The notes under the pieces: model-generated
The model's database searches: none
The model's input: only the letters and a program-made list of their open reading frames with translations
What the model was told of the DNA's origin: nothing
Assembly: GCA_033558025.1 (NCBI GenBank)
Contig: JAUCEF010000017.1
Span: forward strand, 3,224,001 to 3,288,000
Length of the DNA: 64,000 nucleotides
Direction of reading: 5' to 3'
Source of the DNA: Phytophthora sp. 'mugwort'
Lineage: Eukaryota; Oomycota; Peronosporomycetes; Peronosporales; Peronosporaceae
Shown here: piece by piece, positions 46,023-56,737 of the stretch
How positions within the stretch are numbered: the stretch's first letter is position 1
How the letters are laid out: every line of letters starts with the position of its first letter
Translations under genes and position numbers: made by a program

Positions 46023-46343
46023 TCACAGCTCGGTCTTTACTTCGGTCGTGTATACCACCTTTGTTTCTTTGGTGTATGACGATTGGAGCGCCATCGGCAT
46101 TGCTTCGACCACCGACGGTGGGCTGCGAGGGTCTGTTCGACGCCAATAGTTGTCTGGATCCACATGGCCGCCTCGCTCCAGGTCGCGCTCATGTCGTCTC
46201 ATCAGTGCGTCGCGCATTGCCCGCCGATACCCTTGCCACGCCCAGTAACCGTAGCTGACCACCAGTAGCATCGCTAGCACGATGAGGCAGTAGACGGCGA
46301 CGTACACGCCGCTGGCGTTCATGTGTTTTATTTTATTCGTCAA
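46023..46343 (-). CDS. Small single-pass membrane protein, unknown function
   Basis: The frame gives 106 residues from the ATG at 46343, or 99 from the second ATG at 46322 (MNASGVYVAVYC), which may be the real start. Residues about 13-34 form one hydrophobic segment (VYVAVYCLIVLAMLLVVSYG). After it comes a basic, Arg-rich stretch (GYRRAMRDALMRRHERDLER), then a polar tail ending KTEL. The positive charges after the segment suggest an N-outside, C-inside anchor. The final KTEL resembles an ER-retrieval signal, but it would lie on the cytosolic side, so I do not read it that way. The clean hydrophobic segment and intact frame among pseudogenes suggest a real gene. No family is recognised. Confidence 0.6.
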   Translation of the reverse strand: MTNKIKHMNASGVYVAVYCLIVLAMLLVVSYGYWAWQGYRRAMRDALMRRHERDLERGGHVDPDNYWRRTDPRSPPSVVEAMPMALQSSYTKETKVVYTTEVKTEL

Positions 46344-46558
46344 TGCGTCAGAATGCGGAGTGAACTATACTATGTTACACCGGTTATACTTATTCAAAGA
46401 CAGCACCAATAACATAATTCTAGAAAATATTGTTTGCTACAGGTTCATTTGTTATAATAGCGCTGATCAATTACGGATGTGGGCAACTTCAACGTCGTTG
46501 GTCTCAGACGAGAAGGTATCCGATAGTTAGTGACTTGGCAAGCATTGCAGTATTACAC

Positions 46559-47418
46559 ATGGTGGGGACACCCTGTACGCCGGAGGAGCTGTGGTGGTTG
46601 GTCCAAGCCTGGGGAGAAACCGTGAAAGCGACGAAAAGTGCACGGGGCAAAAAGAAGAAAACGAGCTTGTCGCAGTTCAACAAGCTTGTTCACAAGCGGT
46701 TTGTGGTACTTGCGGGAGGTTCTAGTCCCCGCACCGTTGCTACAATTGCATTGCGAAAAGAAATTCTTCAACACTCGTACGAGTTTATCCGCTCGTTCCT
46801 GGGCGACAAGGACACGAATGGAAGCTTAGACTGGTTTATTTTCTCCAAGAAGGACCAGCGTGAGTTGATGAAGACGGCAGGGGGCAAGCGCGTACAACCC
46901 ATCGAGGAACGAGTGTTCGTTGCGCTGGACAAGCTTCTTCGAGAATATATGGCTGGAGATAGCGAGAACGAGAAGAGCGTGAACGAAGGATCGGACAACG
47001 ATAAATACGCCAGCGAGGGTGACAAGTACGTCAAGGGCCTGAGGCTGAAGAAGAAGAAGGTATTGGCACCAAACAACGCGACCAAACGTCACTAACAAAA
47101 TTGAGTGATGAAACGCACGTTTCTTCGAGCAAGAGTGCTCTGGAAGAGGAAAGTGGCGAGCTATTTAGCCAGGAGGCAGAAGAACACGACAAGCAAAAGC
47201 GCCGACGCGGTGCCAATCAGTTTTCGCCTCCGAAGGTTGGGATTAAGGACATTCTGGAACGCCAGGGCCAGGTTCTGGCAGGGTTTCTCGAAAAGCGCGC
47301 CGAGGAACGTTCCCAAGAACACGAGCGGAGCCGTCAAGAGCGAGAAGCAGACCAGCACTTCTGGGCAGCAGAGACCGCGAAGGACCGCGCTTTTTTACGC
47401 GAGTTGTTTACGGACTAG
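46559..47418 (+). pseudogene. Transposon-associated protein with C-terminal coiled coil, frameshifted
   Basis: A frame to 47095 starts best at ATG 46559 (MVGTPCTPEELWWLVQAWGE). The open frame reaches back to 46430, but that part looks random. It has a helical, SANT-like or similar N-terminal region (SLSQFNKLVHKRFVVLAGG, TIALRKEILQHSYEFIRSFL) and a charged tail with KKKKV. A second frame (to 47418) continues with acidic sequence, KRRRGANQF and a heptad-rich coiled coil (ERSQEHERSRQEREADQHFW). The two are one protein split by a frameshift near 47090. Similar proteins accompany DNA transposons in oomycetes, so I think it is transposon-derived, but its role is unknown. A host gene with a sequencing frameshift is possible. 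Confidence 0.45.
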
Positions 47419-48661
47419 TATACTGCGGTTTGGTTCCTAGTGTTCTGCAGTTGATTACTGGCAGTTAAGCTTTGACTCGGTAGGATCCGAAAGAAAAAAT
47501 CGTTCATTGCACATCATCACATTTGAACATAGGTATACCAAAACCAAAATTTCTGGCCGATCGGAAAACCCAGCCAAGAGGATACAAATAATTGCATTTA
47601 ATTGGGCGAAGCCCCATTACTGTGAGCTCGTTTGACGTGTTTTCGGCGTCCCTCGCTTTACTTGCTAATCTTCTAACACCTCCTGATCTTTGCCTTGATT
47701 TCGTTTCCTAAAGCTGGAGAGGGGTGAGGACGAGTCGCTAAACAGAGGACCTGGGATCTGCGATCGGCCGTGTTGTCCCGGGTGGGTATGATTAAAGACT
47801 TTCAGATAAGGTTTTGCTTCGCACTTGGTTTCTACTATGAGCGCTCTGAGCTCAAAAAGTCCCCCATCTGGGATAAGAAGTATATTTAGGGTTAGCAAGG
47901 CTGTACGCTGAAGGATTCGTTATTATTGTGGGCTAGGCTGGGGTAAGGTCGTAAGGATGGTGATTATAAGGGCAGATATACACAACGTCCAATAATGTAC
48001 TGTAAAACCTGCGATACTGCCCCATGGGGTACTACGTTAGCTTACATAGGGCACTATTACAGGTGAGGCACTATTAGGAATGTGTATTGATTCTTGCCCC
48101 GTCGCGAAGACGAACGACTTCACGTTGACGTCCTTGGCCTCACGGAATTCGATTCTCGTGTTGTATTTGCGGTAAAGGAACACAGCAGTCTCAGTCACCA
48201 TTAGGGACAAGCCCCGTACAACCACCGGAGCAGAAGGACCCGGCGTTGCTAACCAGGCTAAGGATCAATCAGACATCTAGTCGCCGACAAAGGTCAAATA
48301 GAATAATCTGCCTCCATGTATTAGAGAGATTGGGCACAATCCCAGGTTTTACAGTAGATCAGTAGATTGAGAAACTCCGTCACTGGCAACTCTGGCAACT
48401 CTGGTTAATGGATCGTTAGAGCATGGCTGTTCGGGTTCATCACACTCGCATTCTGGTACCCTAGGAGACTCGTGCCGCTAGACGCCTAGACGCTCCTCGT
48501 ATGGGCGGGGGAAGAGTTCTTGATGCGCTCTGCACATTATGGGCAGCCCCTTTCCAACAACGTTTGGTGGACATTTAGTATATTTGCATGGAGCGAATAT
48601 AATTGACCGTAATTTTGTGAATGGATTTATTTGCTCGTATTCTTCGAAACTAATTCTCAAC
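47419..48661. other. Intergenic; no gene seen
   Basis: Two minus-strand scraps look protein-like (47898-47665 and 48225-48037, the latter with REAKDVNVKSFVFATG), but no family is recognisable. This stretch includes the region downstream of the lipase gene. Confidence 0.35.
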
Positions 48662-51600
48662 CTAAGCCTCGTAATAGCAGCGATCGCAAACACGAACTGG
48701 CACGTTGATACCAAATTCTGGGATAGACTTAAATTTCTGGGAGCAGCCCTCGCATACGAGTGCACCGCAACGTCGGCAATTGTGCTGGTCACGGTTCTGC
48801 TGAGCCTCGCTAGAAGACGTCGAGTTCCATGTGAAAGGCGAATCACAGCACATGCAGCGCGTCTTGGTACTGAAAGGCACCCACTCTGGCAATGTAGGCT
48901 TGGCACGGCGCGCGTCACGCACGATGCGCAGAGCACTTAAATAGTTGCGACCCAAATGATCACTCAGCATGTTCTGTTGTACTGGGATGTGCGACAGTTC
49001 TTCACACTTGCGGTCAACATGGACAGCTTCGTAGATGCCCTTGTAGAAGAAAATGTGCGTCACCTGGCCAGGAATATAAAGCTCTTTGGGGTCCTCTACC
49101 AAAGTCGCCGCCAACTCTGCAGCCACCTTTTCTTCCTCGAGACGTGTTTCGTCCGAAGGCTCAAGCGCTTTGTCTTCGCTACTTTTATCGCCAGCCTTGT
49201 CGAGTTGATCAATCAAATTCGTCCGAGTGAGTGTCCAAGACGAGACGCTTTCATCCTTGTCGGCCGATTTTGCCTTTTTCTCAGCCAATGTGAGCTTATC
49301 TTTCGGAGAAGTTGCATTGTCGGCCAGCTGACCTATATTCGCCAGTTTTCCCTTCTTTTGATCAGCCACCTCCTTGGCCCACTCACGTTTCCTCGGAGCC
49401 CACAGAGTCTTTGCGCGATCCTTGAACGCTTCCAAGTCCTCAGATGCTGTGTCACGCCAGCATCCCTTAAAGTTTTTCAGCTCCTCAACAAGCTTGATGA
49501 CATTTGACGCTTTGGTACGAGGCACAATGTCATCCCGAAGCACGATCGAGTGGACAAAGTCATTGCACGATTCAGCCACACTCAAATTCACACACGCGGG
49601 GACAGCGTACGCAAAGCATTCAAGATCCTCAAACTCCTTCTGCAGCATGACTGACAACAATGCCGCACATCCAGCTCCAAGGGAGTGCCCGGCAAATACA
49701 ATGCGATAACCTTCATTGTGCAAAACACGAAGAGACTTGACAACTCGGTCCTTAATCCACATGACAGCTTTCAGCATGCCGTTGTGCGCGAAGGCATCCA
49801 CAAAACCTCCCGTTGCCTCGCTTTGAGATGCATCAGCCGAAGAAAGGCCGATTTCCTCTGGATACGCTTGAATATCTGTTAGTGCATCTTGAACAGACTT
49901 CGAGCCTCGGATTAACACAAGTGCTGTCTTGTTCTCCTTGTTGCCAAGAAGTGCGAAGGAAGGGTGACGAATATCTTGGTCCTGGACATGTGCGTAGATG
50001 AGGGAAAATCCTTGCAGCCTGCTAACACGCTGAATATCCAGGACATCTAGCTCGTAGATGCCGTGCAGCGCAAGTGGCGCGTATTTCAGTACCTTCGTCA
50101 AAAACTCGTCTGAGACTGGTTCACACCCGTTATGGCTTTCTTTCTCTCCCTCTGGCTCTGCACCGCGGTCACCTCGGTTCATCGCCATAAAGTAATAAGT
50201 ACCGATTGCAGCATCTTGAAACCCAAGGTCATCCAAGTCGCCTAGCAGCCCTTTCAGCGTCGAAAATGACTGCATGAACTCATTGCGTAAAATGAAGCCG
50301 ATCAAGCCAGCCCTGCCGTACTTGCGCAAGAAATCGGCGCTCACGACAGCCATTTTAGCCGCTGCGCCAATTGGCGCCGACTTTGCGGCGACGAGTGTTC
50401 CTCCAGCAGCACGCATAATCTTGTCAACAGTTGTATCAGTGGCTGTGTTGTAATACACGATGAGCTTCTCACCCAGGAAATCCTTCACACGCTCAGTGCG
50501 CCATTGTACGAGCTGCTGATCTATCTTCTCCATCAAGATGTAATGACAGTTTTTGCACAGCTTGGACTGAGTTGCGTGGCCGTACGCGCGAATAATCGCG
50601 GACTGTGGCAAGTGATCCCGGCAGAATGATTCAGAGCAGTAGCCGCACTGATAACGAAACTTCGTCATGCCGAACTCGACATTGCATTCCTTGCAGTGTT
50701 TCGACTCTGTAAGCTCGGGAGGAGATAGATATTTCGGAATGCTATCTTCGCAGCACGTCACAAGTGACCTCTCAACGGGGGAAAGGTCCGGGAATCTCTT
50801 GGACAGCATGGAACGAACTTCCGAGTCCCTCTCCTCGTCCGAGTCCTTCCTGCTATGCTTCCGTCCTCTATACGCTGATGGAATTTGCTCGTCTACGGAA
50901 ATCGCAGCCGCAGTTGCGGCTTGTGCCATCTCCAATCCAAATAGCGATGCCTCCTTAATCGACTGCACCGTTCCGTACACCGCCTGCCTCGACGATGACC
51001 CCGCCAAGGTAATCGCCGACGACGGCAACGACACCACGGCTGACGATATCCTACCAAAAAATCCCGATGAGGCCACCGGCTCACGTTGCTTCAGTGAGTC
51101 TTTTTCTTTATCGTCTCCGGATGCAGCCAACGGAAACAGTACGTTGTCTTCCTTAGCATCATCATTAGCCAACGGAAACAATGTGCTCTCGTCGTTCTCT
51201 ACACTTCCCCGCTCCGTCTTCACATCACCTAACATAGATGAAGTTTCTTCTTTAGTTTCTTCTCCTTCATCTTCCTCTTTACTGGCCAGGAAAAGCGACT
51301 GCCGCACGAAACTGCTGTCTCCCGTCTCAGAAGCTTCTTCGCCCCCAGAGGTGACGTTCTCGGCCCCAGAAGCTGCAGCTTCGGTCTCTTTCTGCTCACT
51401 GACCTTGCTTCCCATCCACACGCGAGTGCGGACGACGCTGGAGCGCGTCATGGATCCTAGAGTATCCGTGAACTTCTCACCGTAGAGCCAGCCTTCCTCA
51501 TCGTAGTCCTCGCCCTTGTAGACCGTCCACACAAACTCCTTCTGCTCATCTTTACTCGGGCAAGCCTTTTCGCCGACCGTACACCAGGCCGGGGGGTCCT

Positions 51601-51786
51601 CCGCGTGCAGACGCGTTGACCAGCCCTAAATATTGTTGTAAATGATACGAGAAGATGTTAGTGATATGGGAACGTGTATATCTAGGCTAGGAGAGGAGAA
51701 GGCGAGATGGGGAGACAGCGACGTGCGAAGAGAAGCATACGCACCATGATGGGGTACCATCGCTGATTCTCGATTACCTCCGGCAT
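48662..51786 (-). CDS. Lipase (class 3) with DysF, FYVE-like and FYVE domains; two exons
   Basis: Predicted join of exon 1 (51786-51745, 14 codons from ATG) and exon 2 (51625-48662), with an intron of 119 bp at 51744-51626 (GTGCGT...TTTAG). The long open frame seems to start at 51532, but that codon is GTG (Val) and the frame is open up to the splice acceptor. Joining gives ENQRWYPIMGWS, the start of a DysF (peroxin/dysferlin) domain, so the intron is well supported. The protein has about 1001 residues: DysF about 5-85 (WLYGEKFTDTLGSMTR), a long acidic linker, a FYVE-like zinc finger about 320-380 (CKECNVEF...CGYCSESFC...CKNC), a class 3 lipase about 570-730 with nucleophile Ser662 in GHSLGAG and Asp712 or 713 in LRDDIVPR, likely His904 in DHLGRN, and a C-terminal FYVE finger about 938-997 (CMCCDSPF...RRCGALVCEGCS...VCDRCY). 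FYVE domains bind PI3P on endosomes, so the enzyme probably cuts diacylglycerol or a phospholipid on such membranes. Confidence 0.85.
51626..51744 (-). other. Intron of the lipase gene
   Basis: On the minus strand: donor GTGCGT directly after the ATG codon of ...YPIM, acceptor ATATTTAG before GGCTGG. The intron has stops in frame, and splicing restores the DysF motif. Confidence 0.75.
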
Positions 51787-52829
51787 TAAGACACAGCGCT
51801 GCAAACGTGTTCTGCACTATGGAATCGTCTACGGTGTGAAAACGGAGACCTGAGACAATGCGCTCTGTTTTAGGTACACCTTCCAGAATCAGATATGAGT
51901 AGATCTGATCCGCTGGGTTGCACGCGATGCTGACACCAAATCATAAATTGATCAAAATAGTTTGAGATAGCGAATTAGAATGAAGCACCTACCGTATGTG
52001 ACAGGTTCTGCTCGTTGGGTGCCATATTCACCGGGCAAGTATGACATATCGAAATACTTTCGAGGAGTCCACAAACGAGATCTAGTTTTGTAACTGTTCG
52101 CTATTTACATCAGCAAGATCAACGCTTTTTTGCTCTGATCACGAAAAATGCTCCGCCGATGCTTAGAACACATGACACCTGACAAGTTCAAACCCCATCG
52201 TTATCTTCAGGAAAAAAAATGTGCCATCAGTAAAGTAGGGATTGCTGACAACCCCAACAAGCTGCTGAATGCTCCCATCGTGTCTCCAAATGTGTGCAGA
52301 ATGCTCCTGTGTAGAATACTACTGTACATTCAGGTGCCATTGCCTCTTCAGTTCGCGTATTTTCTGCTTCAAAAGCACCACGCCGGCATATGACGGACGC
52401 AGTTGGAGCTGCCGACGGGTGTGTTTCAGCTGATGAGACGCCACTTTCAAATGTGGACATATCACTGATCAGATATAACCTCTTCTGCAAGCCTCCAGCA
52501 ACGGTACATCTCGAAGCTATACGTATAGCGTTGCGGGAAATCGGGATTAAGGGTCGTTCTTAACCGGGCCGACTGACAGCCTGCCATTTGTGCCATGAAT
52601 GCATAGCATTGGTCAGTACGCAGTATGGGTTAGGGTGTACTGTGCAATGGATGGCACTTCGAAATTCCATGGCAAAAAGTAGTGCCATGCGCCTTGTTGT
52701 TATTTTACCACGGGCGTCGAAATCTGCAACGGACGCGCGCTATTCCTGTGTTCTCGCCCACATGAAGAAGATCGAAGAGAGTCTAGTGCTTCTTGCCACT
52801 CTACACGTGGTGGCTTACTTCCTTTGGTT
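51787..52829. other. Upstream region of the lipase gene; no other gene seen
   Basis: No initiator motif could be pinned down with confidence. Frames at 52148-52393 and 52588-52830 have no recognisable content, although the latter may be the start of the transposase relic that becomes legible at 52830. Confidence 0.35.
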
Positions 52830-54040
52830 TGACGAGCGCGGGCGGTGTCTAGACTCTAGTGAGACGACGGCTAGACTGGAGATACCACGCGCAGTTGACG
52901 TTAAACGAATGCCAGTTCCGACAGTACTACCGAATGAGTTACAGGAGTTTCGAGGGATTGGTTCGCCTTCTGGCGCCTATTTGACGTGTCAACGAGCTGC
53001 AGTCGCGCCGATGCACAGGAGTTGACCCGATCTCGCCTGTTAACAAAATTCAGATGTGCTTGTCATTGCTTGCTGGTTACTCGAACATCCAATTCGTATG
53101 CTGTCCGGCGTGGGTACCTCAGCAGTCTATGCCAGTCTTCATGCTGTCATGAATGTTTTCAAGCTCAAGAAGATTTGCAACTACGATTTTCAGTCACCGT
53201 GAGAGAGCAGCGTACGTCAGCCAGAGCATTTCAAGAGCTAAGCAATGAATGCGTTATGTGAGGGCAAATGATGGATGGCTCTGTCCTACCCAAGTGCCCA
53301 GAAGAACTGAAGTCTGGCGAGTGGCTCATTCTTATGTGGGCATTGTCAGCGCTACGGAGTCATAGTTCGCCAAGCCTGTGTCGATCATCACAGCCGATTT
53401 ACGGCCATATTAAGTGCCTCCCTGGAGGGATGGGTGATTCGATAGCGTATCTTCGCTGGAAACGTTCCCAAATCGCAGAACGATTTCCGAGAGGCTTGTA
53501 CCTGGTCCGTGATAATGCATGTATCCTAACTCACTGCTCACCCCGTCTACACGACTGAACATCACCAGTGCTAACCGCGACAGCTTCAACTTTCATTTGA
53601 GTCAGGTATGCATTCGCTTTGCTGGTGAATAGTGGCGTATTTTTAAAATGCTGCTCTTGAGTCGGGATGAAAAACGTAGGAAAGGTAGTTCATGTGGCAG
53701 CAATTCTACATAACTGGTGTATTAACGAGCGGCACCGTCAAGAAGGCGATACAAACGTTAATTAGATGAAGACCTAGTTGCAGTCGCCGAAAAATTGAGA
53801 GCTACGAACGATGATTGCTGGTCTGACAGCCCTTTGGTAGCAGCCCCCATGCTGCTACCATATCTGCGCCGGATGTGTCTGCCTTTCGCCGTCTTTATGA
53901 CTCAACGCAGCTTGATGTGGAACACAGAGTCGAGTCGGAGCTACTCAGGAATGTTATCTCCCGTCTCTCGCCTTGGCAACAATGTTCGGCCCGAACACAA
54001 CGTATGCAGAGCAGCGTACGAACGAGACGTTTAAATGTTG
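52830..54040 (+). pseudogene. PIF/Harbinger-type transposase pseudogene 2
   Basis: Plus-strand blocks in changing frames: QLTLNECQFRQYYRMSYRSF and EGLVRLLAPI (about 52890-52985), NKIQMCLSLLAGYSN (about 53043), CPEELKSGEW (about 53290), a GGMGDSIAYLRW segment, FPRGLYLVRDNACILTH (about 53488, the GD-to-RD altered catalytic region), and DSFNFHLSQVCIRFAGE followed by WRIFK (about 53580-53650). The order matches DDE_Tnp_4 transposases. It is a different subfamily from the copy at 28400-29740. Many stops are present. Confidence 0.65.
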
Positions 54041-54151
54041 AGTGCTGGAGGTCCGTTAGCAATAAAGATCAAAGGAAGACCACTGTTTGTCTCAACTAAA
54101 TTGCGATTTCGTATTAGCAGGCATTAGCAGTAGTTTGTACTCTACCAGGTG

Positions 54152-54578
54152 ATCAGGCTTCTTTGAACAACGGGGTCTTCACCTCCAGCAACTTCTCGCT
54201 GTACACGGCGGCACTTCGCTCCAGTGCCGCATCGCTCTTTCTTTTTTCCTTAATTGCTTCGAGTCGAGTTTCAGCGTGTTCAATCAGGCTATGCATTTTG
54301 AGAATAGAATCCACAGACAATGTCATGTTGTCGAGCAGTTTTGACGCAATGGCTTTCCTGGTCAAAAATTATCGCCTGGTTCATCTTTTTGGAACAAGGC
54401 GACTGCATCGCGTAACTGGGGTCAATAGCACGCTTAAGGGAGTCAAACTGATCCTCATGAAGCATGCCCCCTTTAACAAACTTGTTAAATCATGCTTGAA
54501 CTCCAAAAAATCACGTAGGTAAAACACATCAAGCGATCCAGAACAATCTCGAAGGAATCGTTATTGTGCTCACCGGAC
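54152..54578 (-). pseudogene. Remnant of a coiled-coil protein interrupted by the piggyBac-like element
   Basis: On the minus strand the sequence reads KSGEHNNDSFEIVLDRLM from the TTAA site, then, after a frameshift near 54505, MLHEDQFDSLKRAIDPSYAM, and, after another, the frame 54365-54153 (ILKMHSLIEHAETRLEAIKE, a coiled coil) to a stop. Across the insertion site the frame continues into the right flank (ANFIKSGEHNN). It may be the accessory protein of the neighbouring Harbinger element. Function unknown. Confidence 0.45.
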
Positions 54579-54582
54579 TTAA

Positions 54583-54596
54583 CCCCTCTATTACCA
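54583..54596 (+). repeat. Left terminal inverted repeat of the piggyBac-like element
   Basis: CCCCTCTATTACCA, immediately after TTAA. Confidence 0.9.
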
Positions 54597-54624
54597 ACGT
54601 CGTAAGTTACGATGTAGCTTTTTT

Positions 54625-54647
54625 CTATGTCGTAAGTTACGACATAG
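54625..54647. repeat. Left subterminal palindrome
   Basis: CTATGTCGTAA, a central G, then the exact reverse complement of the first arm. A second GTCGTAAGTTACGA copy lies at 54599-54612. These are probable transposase-binding sites. Confidence 0.7.
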
Positions 54648-55057
54648 AAAATCTGCTAAATAGGAAATGGCTCGAATAAAACGTTCCAATACTTTAATCA
54701 AGTTGATTTTGCGAATAAAAAATATAAGCTCGGAGAGGTCATTTCCGAACTTGCACAAAAAGGGCGAGGTTAGGAGAATATTCAAACCGGATGAGTGGCG
54801 TAGGACGGTCCAAGATTTGGGCTCATTCCGAAATTTGGTGCGAAACCCGCAGGACACATTATGACTAGAATATGATCAAGCCCGCGAAACAAAAAGAGCG
54901 GCGGCGGTCCGAGTCGTGGATTTCTGCCATCTCTGGCGACAACTTGTGGCACGCAGATGGGAAGCAAAGAAGCCCACCGGGCTTTCGATGGACTGGAAGT
55001 ATTACAAGCCGAACGTCGGCGGTAGCGAGCTTATAGAAGGGACTAACGTGTTTACAG

Positions 55058-55124
55058 GTATGCATAGTTGATTAAATTGGTGATTGTGGTGGTTATATAA
55101 CGATGTATGTGTATTATAATGCAG
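55058..55124 (+). other. Intron 1 of the piggyBac-like transposase
   Basis: 67 bp, GTATGC...ATGCAG. Splicing joins TNVFTG to EDAVDSF in one frame. The unspliced frame hits a stop at once. Confidence 0.65.
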
Positions 55125-55199
55125 GAGAAGACGCAGTTGACTCATTCGCAATTGAAACGGGGCTGATAGATCTGACCAGACTGGAGAGTCTGAATCTGG

Positions 55200-55405
55200 A
55201 GGTGACGTGGACGCTGGCGGTGTAGACGTTCATAAGGGAGGTAAGAGAGGTGGTGAAGACGTGCGAAGTGGTGGTGGAGGTGATGGCGGAGGTAAAGACG
55301 TGCAGAGTGGTGATGGGGGCGGAGGTAACGAAGTGCAGAGTGATGATATGCAGATGGCGATATGCAGAATGATGGTATGCAGAGTGGTGATATGCAGAGT
55401 GGTGA
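55200..55405. repeat. Degenerate GGTGG/GATATGCAG tandem repeats
   Basis: The first half repeats GGTGGWGGTG-type units. The second half repeats GTGGTGATATGCAGA about four times. It lies within the acidic N-terminal region of the transposase and probably expanded by slippage. Confidence 0.6.
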
Positions 55406-56654
55406 TCTTTTAATAGTTTCCATTTCGCAAATAGATTGCTCTTTGGAGTTGTCAGCTCCAACGTTAGAGTCAATATTTGATCCAGCATTTGCTAACACTG
55501 AGTTTCTATCCCAAGGTGCCGTGGGCGGGCATTTGATGTATCGCAGATTTCAGAACTAAAAGTGTCCGACCAAGACGTTGTAGTCAGAGCCTTATAGCGG
55601 ATGCTGTCTGACGCCGAGAATGAAGAGAAAAGCGAGTACGAGAGCAAGTACGAGGGAGATGAGGCTATGGAAGTGCCGTGTGAAGAAGCGATCTACGTAC
55701 TTGTTGATGATGTGAATGTTGTGAAAGATGAGGAGGACTTTGACGCGTATGAGAGTCTAAATCTAGTGCAAATGAAGGAGAGCTAGGAGTTGAAGAACCG
55801 GAAGTGGAACCTCGAGAATTTCCTAAAGATGATGACCTGTCAAGCACTGAAGTGAAAATGGTGGATGAAGCGTTCATTGAGTCTCTTGGTGGGTCCCTTG
55901 CGACTGATGACAAAGACAAGCATGCTTTACGGGCTACTGCATGGGGCCCAACGCCTTTAATGTTCGAGGTGGACCAAGGAAGCTATCACAATCTATGTGA
56001 CGACGTTGCGACGCAAATTTCTGATCTACAAGCCGCTGCTGACTCCCCACTAACTCTATTTTTGTGTTTTTTGCCCAAGTCGCTGTGGGTGCAGATTGCG
56101 ACTGAGACTAACCGGTACATGCGACAGAGTGTTGAATCACGGGTAACGAGAATGCGGGTGAACCAGGTGCGTTTGCGTCGGCCTTCGACTCCCGAAATGT
56201 TGCAGCACATTCGCCGGCGTTTGCGCAGTGAAAAGTCATATGATGCAAGCAAGCTGCTACATGTGATTGGACTTCTCGTTGCGCATGTCTTGTGCCCCCA
56301 CTAACGAGCATTTTCGGGACACTGGTCGATGACAGACGACGGGTCTATTCCTGCCGGGATTTTTGGAAGGTACATGGCGCGCAACCGATGCACCTCCATC
56401 CTCCGAGACTTACATTTTGCTGGTAATGAGGGGCCTCGTAATCGTGACAAAAGCATGGAAGTTACGAAGAGTCGTCAATGTACTACAAGCTCAATGTCTG
56501 TCGGCGTGGTCGCTGCCAGCGGCTTTTCTTTCGACGAAGGAGTGCTGCCGTCTACTTCGCGAAGGACCACTACGCGCATGTTCATGCCCGATAACCCGCC
56601 CCGCTACGGAACAAAAATGTTTATGGTTGTGATTGGAAGACAGCTTTGCCACCG

Positions 56655-56737
56655 GTACGTTCGTTTTTTGGTTGACTTTTTATGCCGTAACTTATCGCTC
56701 ACGTGATGCTAAAATTTATGAATGTCGTAACTTACAG
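56655..56737 (+). other. Intron 2 of the piggyBac-like transposase
   Basis: 83 bp, GTACGT...CTTACAG. Splicing joins QLCHR to FEIYVG, giving the family motif without a gap and moving to the frame of exon 3. The intron contains two degenerate copies of the element's terminal motif (CCGTAACTTA and GTCGTAACTTAC). Confidence 0.7.

Noticed and set aside
46340..46343. KTEL ending of the small membrane protein as an ER-retrieval signal
   Set aside because: The predicted topology puts the C-terminus in the cytosol, where such a signal does not act. The coordinates given are only those of the gene start.
50667..51485. 272-codon plus-strand frame, Ser-rich
   Set aside because: It lies antisense to the lipase gene; its Ser/Ala/Asp-rich content mirrors the acidic linker on the other strand.
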